Shown in pieces: positions 9,367-15,282 of a stretch of DNA of 17,587 nt. The position numbers and the translations under genes are program-made. The DNA is from Clostridiales bacterium (lineage in GTDB: Bacteria; Bacillota; Clostridia; Christensenellales; Aristaeellaceae). The notes under the pieces were generated by a model. The model was not told the origin of the DNA, ran no database searches, and saw nothing but the letters and a program-made list of their open reading frames with translations. The DNA lies in the NCBI GenBank assembly GCA_012513735.1, contig JAAZBR010000017.1, forward strand, positions 1 through 17,587, written 5' to 3'. The stretch's first letter is position 1, and each line of letters begins with the position of its first letter.

Positions 9367-9407
9367 CGGCCGACCACAATATATTGTGGTCGGCCGTTGT
9401 ATTTTTT
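9367..9407 (+). terminator. Terminator-like perfect palindrome after yhbY
   Basis: Positions 9367-9396 form a perfect 30-bp palindrome with 15-bp arms. Its GC-rich outer part (CGGCCGACC) surrounds an AT-rich centre. A T-rich tail follows, including six T at 9402-9407. In RNA this is a strong intrinsic terminator for the obg-yhbY transcript. The central 16 bp are also an NrdR box. Confidence 0.7.
9374..9389. promoter_or_regulatory. NrdR box 1 upstream of nrdD
   Basis: CCACAATATATTGTGG agrees with the NrdR consensus acaCwAtATaTwGtgt, recalled from the literature, at 14 of 16 positions, including the full CAATATATTG core. NrdR is the ATP/dATP-sensing repressor of ribonucleotide reductase genes. 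The box lies upstream of nrdD and is the centre of the yhbY terminator palindrome. Confidence 0.78.
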
Positions 9408-9421
9408 GCTATAAGTTGTGG
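9406..9421. promoter_or_regulatory. NrdR box 2 (degenerate) upstream of nrdD
   Basis: TTGCTATAAGTTGTGG matches the NrdR consensus at 10 of 16 positions and keeps the C-w-A-t-A left half and T-w-G-t-g right half. Its centre is 32 bp from that of box 1, with a 16-bp gap. This is the three-turn spacing expected for paired NrdR boxes, and it makes the weaker match credible. The box ends 8 bp before the -35 element. Confidence 0.62.
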
Positions 9422-9429
9422 ATTTCCCC

Positions 9430-9459
9430 TTGACATCCGCCAAATCCTCTGACTATAAT
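9430..9459 (+). promoter_or_regulatory. Sigma-A-type promoter of nrdDG
   Basis: TTGACA (9430-9435), an 18-bp spacer, then TATAAT (9454-9459): both hexamers match consensus exactly. The start site is predicted near 9466, with a leader of about 50 nt to the nrdD ATG. The NrdR box pair lies immediately upstream. Confidence 0.87.
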
Positions 9460-9517
9460 AAAACCCGCCCGCAAGAAAGCGCGTTATATATCACGCAAAA
9501 TGCCAGGAGGCCTTACT

Positions 9518-11842
9518 ATGATCAGCACCATTACCAAACGCGACGGTCGCACCGTTCCCTTCGACAGCACCAAAATCGAGCAGGCCATACTGCGCGCCTT
9601 TGCTGCCTCCGGCAGCCTGAAGGGTGAGGATGCGGCCCGGGAGGTCACCGCACAGGTGATCGCCGAGCTGGAGAAGAATGAAAGCATCCCTGCGACCCCC
9701 GGGGTGGAGGATGTGCAGGACGTGGTGGAGCGCGTGCTGATTGAAAAGGGATTTGTCCGCACGGCCAAGTGCTATATCCTGTACCGCGCCGAGCGCAGCC
9801 GGGTGCGGGAGATGAACACGCGCCTGATGAAGACCTATGAGGACATCACGTTCAAGAGTGCTTCCGACTCCGACCTGAAGCGGGAGAACGCCAATATCAA
9901 CGGCGACAGCGCCATGGGCAGCATGCTGAAATTTGGCTCCGAAGGCGCCAAGCAGTTCTATGATATGTATGTGCTGAACCCCAAACACGCCGAGGCCCAC
10001 CGGAACGGCGATATCCACATCCATGACCTGGATTTTCTGACGCTGACCACCACCTGCTGCCAGATCGATCTGCTGCACCTGTTCAAGGACGGCTTTTCCA
10101 CGGGTCACGGCGTGCTGCGCGAGCCCATGGACATTGCCAGCTACTCGGCGCTGTGCTGCATTGCCATTCAGGCTAATCAGAACGACCAGCATGGCGGGCA
10201 GAGCATTGTCAACTTCGACTACGGTATGGCCCCTGGTGTGCGCAAGACCTATGTCAAGCGGTTCCGGGACAACGTCGTGCGCCTGCTGGAGGCGGACTAC
10301 GAGGTGGAGGACGCCGAAAAAGAAGTCAAGGAGATACTGGCTCAGATTCAGCAGGAGACGGAGCTGGCGCCCCGCATGCAGGAGGACGAGCAGTTTACCC
10401 GGGCCATGGTGCAGCACCTGAGCCGGTGGATGGAGGAGGAACAGGCCCGCAAGCTGTTGAAGCAGGCGCGCAAGTTCTCCGATCGGGAGATTGTGAAGGC
10501 CACCTATCAGGCCATGGAGGCGCTGGTGCATAACCTGAACACCATGAACAGCCGTGCCGGCGCCCAGGTGCCCTTCAGCAGCATCAACTATGGCACCGAC
10601 ACCAGCCCGGAAGGCCGCCTGGTCATGGAGCAGCTGCTGATGGCCACCGAGGCCGGTCTAGGCCGTGGGGAGACCCCCATCTTCCCCATCCAGATCTTCC
10701 GGGTGAAGGAAGGTATCAACTACAACCCCGGGGACCCCAACTATGACCTGTTCAAGCTGGCCATTCGCTGCTCGGCCAAGCGGCTGTTTCCCAATTTCTC
10801 CTTCCTGGATGCGCCCTACAACCTGCGCTTCTATAAGCCTGGCCACCCGGAGACTGAGGTGAGCTATATGGGCTGCCGCACCCGCGTGTTGGCCAATGCC
10901 CACGACCCGGAGAAGGCGGTGGCCCCCCGCCGCGGTAACCTGAGCTTCACCTCCATCAACCTGCCCCGCATTGCCATCGAATCGGGCGGCGATGTACAGC
11001 GGTTCTTTGAAGGGTTGGAGCGCAAGCTGGACCTGGTATACGATCAGTTGAACGAGCGCTTCGAGATCATTGCCAGCAAAAGGGTGTATAACTTCCCCTT
11101 CCTGATGGGCCAGCATGTGTGGATGGATTCGGAAAAGCTGAAGTGGGACGACGAGGTGCGCGAGGTGCTGAAGCACGGCACGCTCACCGTGGGTTTCATC
11201 GGCCTGGCGGAGGCGCTGGTGGCCCTGCGGGGCAAGCACCACGGCGAAAGCCCGGAGAGCCAGAACCTGGGGTTGGAGATCGTCGGCTTTATGCGCTCCT
11301 ACCTGGACCGCAAGACCGAAGAATGCAAAATGAACTACACGTTAATCGGCACCCCGGCGGAGGGTCTGTCCGGCCGCTTCGTGCGCATGGACAAGGAGCG
11401 CTATGGCGTGATTCCCGGGGTTACAGACAGGGACTATTACACCAATTCCTTCCACATCCCGGTGTACTACCCTATCAGCGCCTTTGACAAGATCAGCCTG
11501 GAGGCCCCTTATCACGAGCTGACCAACGCCGGTCACATCACCTATGTGGAAATGGACGGCGACCCCCTGCAAAACCTGGAAGCCTTTGAGAAGATCGTAC
11601 GCCACATGCACGACACCGGTGTGGGCTATGGCTCCATCAACCATCCCGTCGACCGCGATCCGGTGTGCGGCTACAATGGCATCATCGGCGATAGCTGCCC
11701 CCAGTGTGGTCGTGCCGAAAGCGAACACAAGTTTGAGCGCATCCGCCGCATCACTGGCTACCTGGTGGGCACCACGGACCGGTTCAACAACGCTAAGCGC
11801 TGTGAGGAGCACGACCGGGTCAAGCACACGGTGGAAGCCTGA
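9518..11842 (+). CDS. nrdD: Anaerobic (class III) ribonucleoside-triphosphate reductase, large subunit
   Basis: Glycyl-radical enzyme of 774 aa that reduces NTPs to dNTPs without oxygen. The N-terminal ATP-cone (residues 1 to ~95, MISTITKRDGRTVPFD) senses ATP/dATP. The catalytic domain shows HIHDLDF, TTTCCQIDLLH (Cys180/181) and YMGCRTRV, whose Cys453 is the likely thiyl-radical residue. The C-terminal loop RITGYLVG carries the radical glycine, Gly747, about 294 residues after Cys453 as in known enzymes. A zinc-ribbon-like segment before it has Cys717, Cys727 and Cys730, while an Asp (714) occupies the fourth expected CxxC position. ATG 9518 is chosen because of AGGAGG at 9505-9510; the in-frame ATG at 9500 lies ahead of that site. 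The activase nrdG follows, and the unit has a strong promoter with NrdR boxes. Confidence 0.96.
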   Translation: MISTITKRDGRTVPFDSTKIEQAILRAFAASGSLKGEDAAREVTAQVIAELEKNESIPATPGVEDVQDVVERVLIEKGFVRTAKCYILYRAERSRVREMNTRLMKTYEDITFKSASDSDLKRENANINGDSAMGSMLKFGSEGAKQFYDMYVLNPKHAEAHRNGDIHIHDLDFLTLTTTCCQIDLLHLFKDGFSTGHGVLREPMDIASYSALCCIAIQANQNDQHGGQSIVNFDYGMAPGVRKTYVKRFRDNVVRLLEADYEVEDAEKEVKEILAQIQQETELAPRMQEDEQFTRAMVQHLSRWMEEEQARKLLKQARKFSDREIVKATYQAMEALVHNLNTMNSRAGAQVPFSSINYGTDTSPEGRLVMEQLLMATEAGLGRGETPIFPIQIFRVKEGINYNPGDPNYDLFKLAIRCSAKRLFPNFSFLDAPYNLRFYKPGHPETEVSYMGCRTRVLANAHDPEKAVAPRRGNLSFTSINLPRIAIESGGDVQRFFEGLERKLDLVYDQLNERFEIIASKRVYNFPFLMGQHVWMDSEKLKWDDEVREVLKHGTLTVGFIGLAEALVALRGKHHGESPESQNLGLEIVGFMRSYLDRKTEECKMNYTLIGTPAEGLSGRFVRMDKERYGVIPGVTDRDYYTNSFHIPVYYPISAFDKISLEAPYHELTNAGHITYVEMDGDPLQNLEAFEKIVRHMHDTGVGYGSINHPVDRDPVCGYNGIIGDSCPQCGRAESEHKFERIRRITGYLVGTTDRFNNAKRCEEHDRVKHTVEA

Positions 11843-11856
11843 GGAATATGGACTGC

Positions 11857-11900
11857 GGGGGATTTCCATAAGGGAATCCCCCTCGGGTTCTTCTGCCCGA
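11857..11900 (+). promoter_or_regulatory. Tandem hairpins between nrdD and nrdG
   Basis: The first hairpin is an 11-bp stem (11857-11867 with 11872-11882, one G.U pair) around an ATAA loop. The second, directly adjoining, pairs TCGGG (11883-11887) with CCCGA (11896-11900). No T run follows, so termination is unlikely. A role in transcript processing or stability, or in setting the nrdD:nrdG ratio, is more plausible but inferred. Confidence 0.55.
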
Positions 11901-11919
11901 ATTATTGAAAGGAAAACCT

Positions 11920-12426
11920 ATGAAGTACCGCCTGTCCGGCCTTGTGAACGACAGCATTGTGGATGGCCCCGGCCTGCGGTTGGCCGTGTTCATGCAGGGC
12001 TGTCCGTACGACTGCCCCGGGTGCCATAACCCGCAAACCCACGATCCCCTGGGGGGCCGGGAGGCCGATACGGAGGATGTGTGCGCCAAGCTGGACAAAA
12101 ACCCATTGCTGGCCGGGCTGACGTTGTCTGGCGGTGAACCCTTTTTACAGCCGGAGGCAGCTGCCGTGATGGCCGCCTACGCCCGGCAAAAAGGGCTGAA
12201 TGTGTGGGCTTACACGGGCAGCACCTATGAGGCGCTGCGGCAAAGGAATGACCCCGCCGTTGACCATTTGCTGGCGCTTGTGGATGTGCTGGTGGATGGC
12301 CCCTTTGTGCTGGCGCAGAAGTCCCTGGACGTGCCCTGGCGGGGCAGCCGCAACCAGCGCCTGATCGACGTGCAGCAGAGCCTGCAGGCGGGGGAGACGG
12401 TGTTCTGGCAGGCGCCGGCCTGGTAA
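11920..12426 (+). CDS. nrdG: Anaerobic ribonucleotide reductase activating protein (radical SAM activase)
   Basis: Radical-SAM enzyme of 168 aa that generates the glycyl radical on NrdD. The 4Fe-4S cluster motif is CPYDCPGC (Cys28, Cys32, Cys35, the CxxxCxxC spacing), followed by the SAM-binding LSGGEPF and, near the end, LVDGPF and WRGSRNQR, all typical of NrdG. The ATG at 11920 is preferred to an in-frame TTG at 11905 because the AAAGGA ribosome-binding site (11908-11913) lies between them. It is expressed with nrdD, 77 nt upstream. There is no clear plus-strand terminator after it; the hairpin at 12463-12497 faces the other way. Confidence 0.95.
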   Translation: MKYRLSGLVNDSIVDGPGLRLAVFMQGCPYDCPGCHNPQTHDPLGGREADTEDVCAKLDKNPLLAGLTLSGGEPFLQPEAAAVMAAYARQKGLNVWAYTGSTYEALRQRNDPAVDHLLALVDVLVDGPFVLAQKSLDVPWRGSRNQRLIDVQQSLQAGETVFWQAPAW

Positions 12427-12456
12427 TGCCCAGAGTCCTGTGTTTAAAGGGCTGCT

Positions 12457-12497
12457 AAAAAAAGCACAGGCTCCTGTTTTGCGCCGGAGCCTGTGCT
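12457..12497 (-). terminator. Intrinsic terminator for the minus-strand gene pair
   Basis: A perfect 12-bp inverted repeat: 12463-12474 (AGCACAGGCTCC) with 12486-12497, loop 11 nt. Read on the minus strand, the stem runs into a T stretch (plus-strand A tract 12457-12463). On the plus strand no T run follows, so it terminates leftward transcription, 26 bp after the minus-strand stop. Confidence 0.85.
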
Positions 12498-12522
12498 GTC
12501 TGTATCCAAATCTAAGCGGAGG

Positions 12523-12828
12523 TCAATCGCTGCAGTTTGGGGCGACCACCATAGATAATTCCGAGGCCTGCTCATAGGCGCTGTAGGGCACATAGAAGCT
12601 GTATTCCTCCAGCATGTTGCCGGCCCGCAGGGTCATGCCCACCCCCAGGCGGCCTTGGCGGACGTAGGGGATATCCGCGTCCTTCAGCAGCGGCTCCAGC
12701 ATATCGGCGTGGAGGGGGTCGGTGGTCAACAGCAGCACCGGATCGTTGTCCCGGGGCGCCCGCAGGGAGTGATCCTCGTGGAAGCAGTGGTCCGGGGCCA
12801 AAGTTTTACAAATCTCACAATACTGCAT
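12523..12828 (-). CDS. Small DUF2007-like protein with N-terminal Cys/His cluster
   Basis: A 101-aa protein. Residues about 30-95 (VLLLTTDPLHADMLEPLLKD, then a glycine-containing loop, then EYSFYVPYSAYEQASEL) follow the DUF2007 pattern: a beta strand, a helix that selects upstream or downstream residues, then a closing strand and helix. That family is annotated as putative signal-transducing and has no firm function. The N-terminus has CxxC plus Cys15, His17 and His20, possibly a metal site. The start is supported by GAGGAG just upstream (12835-12840). It is the second gene of a leftward pair, 24 nt after the 58-aa gene, and ends before a strong terminator. The family call rests on pattern memory and is moderate. 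Confidence 0.75.
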   Translation of the reverse strand: MQYCEICKTLAPDHCFHEDHSLRAPRDNDPVLLLTTDPLHADMLEPLLKDADIPYVRQGRLGVGMTLRAGNMLEEYSFYVPYSAYEQASELSMVVAPNCSD

Positions 12829-12852
12829 ATTTTACTCCTCTTATTGAATGCC

Positions 12853-13029
12853 CTACAGAAAAGCGCCTTGCGGATTTCCATCCGGCAGGCGCCTGGACCG
12901 GTGGGAATACACTTTGGCGCTTTCAATGCGCTTGTTGACCGGCTTGACCTCCCACATCACGTGGCGTTTCCGGTCCATGGCGCGCCGCTGTTTCTTGGAG
13001 GCCTTTTCCCTGGGGACAAAGGTTTTCAT
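12853..13029 (-). CDS. Small basic conserved-looking protein (58 aa)
   Basis: A 58-aa, strongly basic protein beginning MKTFVPREKASKKQRRAMDR and containing WEVKPVNKRIESAKVYSHRS. Similar lysine/arginine-rich short proteins occur in Clostridia without a known role; I do not recognise a domain. The internal ATG at 13029 is chosen because the minus strand has GAGGTG just before it and an extended -10 promoter 19 nt upstream of the start; the longer frame to 13080 would start upstream of that promoter. Basic charge suggests RNA or ribosome binding (inference). The last 13 codons are formed by a hairpin-coding segment (12863-12892), so the C-terminus may be unusual compared with relatives. Confidence 0.68.
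   Translation of the reverse strand: MKTFVPREKASKKQRRAMDRKRHVMWEVKPVNKRIESAKVYSHRSRRLPDGNPQGAFL
12859..12892 (-). terminator. Weak terminator-like hairpin inside the end of the 58-aa gene
   Basis: Arms 12863-12875 and 12880-12892 pair at 11 of 13 positions around a 4-nt loop. On the minus strand the stem is followed by TTTT (12862-12859) and then, within the same frame, the TAG stop at 12855-12853. It sits between the two minus-strand genes and could reduce read-through into the second. Confidence 0.45.
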
Positions 13030-13047
13030 CTTGTTCACCTCAACTCT

Positions 13048-13057
13048 ATTATACCAC
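13048..13057 (-). promoter_or_regulatory. Extended -10 promoter for the minus-strand pair
   Basis: On the minus strand the sequence reads TGGTATAAT, a perfect -10 hexamer (13053-13048) with the TGn extension. The -35 region is poor: TTGATC at 13073-13068 would be only 14 bp away. An extended -10 can compensate. The predicted start falls just before the ribosome-binding site of the 58-aa gene, giving a very short leader. Confidence 0.6.
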
Positions 13058-13131
13058 GGACGGGGTGGATCAAAGCGCACAGCACTCCCAAAATGCAGAC
13101 GCCGGGGACAACTTGGCCCGTGCCCGCTTGC

Positions 13132-13160
13132 TTTACGCTGTCTAGCCTTTGTGCTATACT
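13132..13160 (+). promoter_or_regulatory. Promoter of the pdp operon
   Basis: TTTACG (13132-13137), 17-bp spacer, TATACT (13155-13160), with a TGC extension directly before the -10. The predicted start near 13167 gives a leader of about 25 nt containing the GGAGG of pdp. It diverges from the minus-strand promoter about 80-100 bp away. Confidence 0.65.
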
Positions 13161-13190
13161 TTCAACATGTACAAAGCGGCGGGAGGGCCT

Positions 13191-14513
13191 ATGGATCTGA
13201 TCCAGGTGATCGAAAGAAAAAAACTGGGGTACGCGCTGACGGCGGAGGAAATCGCCTGTTTTGTGCAAGCTGCCGCCGACCCGGATACGCCTGATTACCA
13301 GCTTGCCGCCCTGCTGATGGCCATCCGCCTCAACGGCATGGACACGGTGGAGACGGCGGAGCTAACATTGGCCATGGCCCGCAGCGGCGATATGCTGGCC
13401 CCCCGGCTGGACGGCATTCCCGTGGACAAGCACTCCACCGGCGGGGTGGGAGACACCACCACGCTGGTGCTGGTTCCCCTTGTGGCGGCCTGCGGCGGCC
13501 TGGTGCTGAAGATGAGCGGCCGGGGCCTGGGGCATACCGGGGGCACCATCGACAAGATGGAGAGCATTCACGGCATGCGGGTAGAGCTTTCTGAAAACGA
13601 AGTGATCGACATCGTGCGCCGAGTAGGCTGCTGCGTAGCCGGTCAATCGGGCGAATTGGCGCCGGCAGACAAGCGCCTGTATGCCCTGCGGGATGTCACC
13701 TCCACCGTAGATTCCATCCCTCTGATCGCCTCCAGCATCATGTCCAAAAAGCTGGCGGGCGGCGCCCAAGGGATTGTGCTGGATATCAAAACCGGTGGAG
13801 GGGCGCTGATGCAAACTCTGGAGCAGTCCATTGCCTTGGGCCGCACCATGGTGGACATTGGCTGGCAGGCCGGCCGCCGGGTGGCCGCGATGGTGACCGG
13901 TATGGAGGAGCCTTTGGGCAGCCATGTAGGCAACGCGCTGGAAGTGAAAGAAGCCATTGATGTGCTGGCGGGCCGCACGGCGGGGCCGCTATTGGATGTT
14001 TCCCTGATGCTGGGCGCGCAGATGCTGATACTGGGCGGTCAGGCTGGAAACGAAGCCGATGCCAGTGCGCTGCTGGAGCAGGCCTTGCGCAGCGGTGCCG
14101 GGTTACATAAGCTGGCAGAGATGATCGAGGCCCAGGGAGGGGACGGATGGGTGACGCAGGATGTGTCACTGCTGCCCCAGGCCAGCCATCTGATTCCGGT
14201 TGAAGCAGGGATAGACGGGTATCTTCATCATGTGGACACACAGCGAGTGGGGCTGATCGCCCAGCGGTTGGGCGCCGGCCGCCTGCGCAAGGAGGACAGG
14301 ATCGATCCGGCCGTTGGCCTGGTGATGCACAAGCGCATCGGCCAGCCAGTGAAAAAGGGAGAGGTCCTGGCCGTGATCCACGCCAATCATCCTGCCCGGG
14401 GCGAAGTGGCAGCCAAGGCGCTGCTGCAGGCCCTGGACATCGGGGAGGGCGCTGTGCCCAAGGCAAAGCTGCTCTACGCCCTGATCAACAAGGATACAAC
14501 GGAGGTTACATGA
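13191..14513 (+). CDS. pdp: Pyrimidine-nucleoside phosphorylase (thymidine/uridine phosphorylase family)
   Basis: Cytoplasmic salvage enzyme of 440 aa that splits pyrimidine (deoxy)nucleosides with phosphate into base and (deoxy)ribose-1-phosphate. Signatures: phosphate-binding KHSTGGVGD (residues 80-88) and the family signature SGRGLGHTGGTIDKMES (109-125); the RDVTSTVDSIPLIASSIMSKK block contains the base-binding Arg and Lys region. The N-terminal helical domain starts MDLIQVIERKKLGYALT, and the C-terminal alpha/beta domain is complete. The length fits Gram-positive Pdp better than long-form archaeal enzymes; deoA is the alternative name if thymidine-specific. ATG 13191 is chosen for GGAGG at 13182-13186. 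The upstream in-frame ATG at 13167 would begin at or before the predicted transcription start. The stop overlaps the next ATG (ATGA, 14510-14513). Confidence 0.94.
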   Translation: MDLIQVIERKKLGYALTAEEIACFVQAAADPDTPDYQLAALLMAIRLNGMDTVETAELTLAMARSGDMLAPRLDGIPVDKHSTGGVGDTTTLVLVPLVAACGGLVLKMSGRGLGHTGGTIDKMESIHGMRVELSENEVIDIVRRVGCCVAGQSGELAPADKRLYALRDVTSTVDSIPLIASSIMSKKLAGGAQGIVLDIKTGGGALMQTLEQSIALGRTMVDIGWQAGRRVAAMVTGMEEPLGSHVGNALEVKEAIDVLAGRTAGPLLDVSLMLGAQMLILGGQAGNEADASALLEQALRSGAGLHKLAEMIEAQGGDGWVTQDVSLLPQASHLIPVEAGIDGYLHHVDTQRVGLIAQRLGAGRLRKEDRIDPAVGLVMHKRIGQPVKKGEVLAVIHANHPARGEVAAKALLQALDIGEGAVPKAKLLYALINKDTTEVT

Positions 14514-15145
14514 ACAAGTTCCAAAGGACATCCCTTTTGCTTGCCCTGATGATGCTGCTATCTCTGACAGCTCTGCCCGTCCTGTCCCTGGCAGAGGTTA
14601 CCAGCGCATCGGTCACCGAAGCGGCTGATGCTACCCAGGAGAAAAAGCAACTCAACCCCTTTGTGGCCATGGAAATTCTGGACATCCACGAGCATCCCTT
14701 TGACACCAGCATCTTTAACGGCAAACCCTTTATGCTAAACATTTGGGGCGCCTGGTGTCCCCCCTGCGTGCGGGAGATGCCCGACCTGAGCGAGCTGTAC
14801 GACATCTACAAGGACCGCATTACCATCGTGGGCCTGGCGGGCACCGCAGTGACGGGCTTCAATGAGGATGGCACCGGCCAGTACAACCAGAAGGAGCTGC
14901 AGGATGTATGCGACCTGTACGAATCCAAACAGATCAGGCATCCCTCCCTGCTGCCCAACCCCCTGATGGCTGTGCTGATGAACCAGATCAACATGCAAAG
15001 CTGGCCCACCACCGTGTTTGTCAATGGCGAGGGTGTGCTGGTCAACATGGTGGTAGGCTCCAAAACCAGGGATCAGTGGATCACCATTATTGATCAGGTG
15101 CTGGCCGCCATGGAGGCTGACAAAGCCCCAGCCGAGGACACCTGA
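14510..15145 (+). CDS. Exported TlpA/ResA-like thioredoxin-fold protein
   Basis: A 211-aa protein with a signal peptide (basic start MNKFQR, hydrophobic run, likely cleavage after SLA near residue 28; an uncleaved anchor is possible, and there is no lipobox). The thioredoxin-like domain has the redox motif WCPPC (Trp82-Cys86) in IWGAWCPPCVREMPDL and the cis-proline loop SWPTTVFVNGEG. TlpA/ResA proteins keep cysteines of exported proteins reduced and draw electrons from a membrane partner, usually CcdA. No CcdA-like gene is present here. The next two genes encode a CXXC membrane peptide and a NapH-like Fe-S protein, which may supply electrons (inference). The start overlaps the pdp stop by 4 nt, with GGAGG at 14501-14505. 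Confidence 0.9.
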   Translation: MNKFQRTSLLLALMMLLSLTALPVLSLAEVTSASVTEAADATQEKKQLNPFVAMEILDIHEHPFDTSIFNGKPFMLNIWGAWCPPCVREMPDLSELYDIYKDRITIVGLAGTAVTGFNEDGTGQYNQKELQDVCDLYESKQIRHPSLLPNPLMAVLMNQINMQSWPTTVFVNGEGVLVNMVVGSKTRDQWITIIDQVLAAMEADKAPAEDT

Positions 15146-15147
15146 CC

Positions 15148-15282
15148 GTGCGCCGCAGAGTCTGGCTGATCATTGCCCTGGCTGGTGTGCTGTGCATCTG
15201 CCTGGGCATTGCCCGCGGGGAGGTAAGCGTCGTGTTCATGAAGGCTATCAACATCTGTCTGGAGTGTATCGGCGTTGGCTAA
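15148..15282 (+). CDS. CD1871A-family CXXC-motif membrane peptide (44 aa)
   Basis: A 44-codon gene starting with GTG at 15148, two nt after the previous stop, with GAGGA at 15134-15138. The product has an RRR N-terminus, one hydrophobic helix (residues 5-22, holding Cys16 and Cys18), then GEVSVVFMKAINICLECIGVG. The final CLEC (Cys37, Cys40) followed by IGVG is the hallmark of the clostridial CD1871A family of CXXC peptides. The positive-inside rule places the CLEC motif outside the cytoplasm, on the same side as the TlpA-like protein. Its stop lies within the first codons of the next gene (8-nt overlap, 15275-15282), implying tight coupling. Function is unknown; a thiol relay between the Fe-S protein and the thioredoxin is an inference. 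Confidence 0.85.
   Translation: MRRRVWLIIALAGVLCICLGIARGEVSVVFMKAINICLECIGVG

Noticed and set aside
9461..9517. Possible riboswitch or ordered leader of nrdD
   Set aside because: Only a 4-bp GCGT/ACGC stem with an AT loop is visible in about 50 nt, too small for any known riboswitch class.
9491..10531. 346-aa minus-strand open frame over nrdD
   Set aside because: Antisense to the ATP-cone and catalytic domain of nrdD and would run across the nrdD ribosome-binding site; no motif.
12463..12497. The 12-bp inverted repeat as terminator of nrdG
   Set aside because: No T run follows on the plus strand; the A tract on the left side makes it a minus-strand terminator.
12655..13200. 181-aa plus-strand open frame between nrdG and pdp
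   Set aside because: It runs antisense to both minus-strand small genes and through two promoter regions; no motif and no ribosome-binding site.
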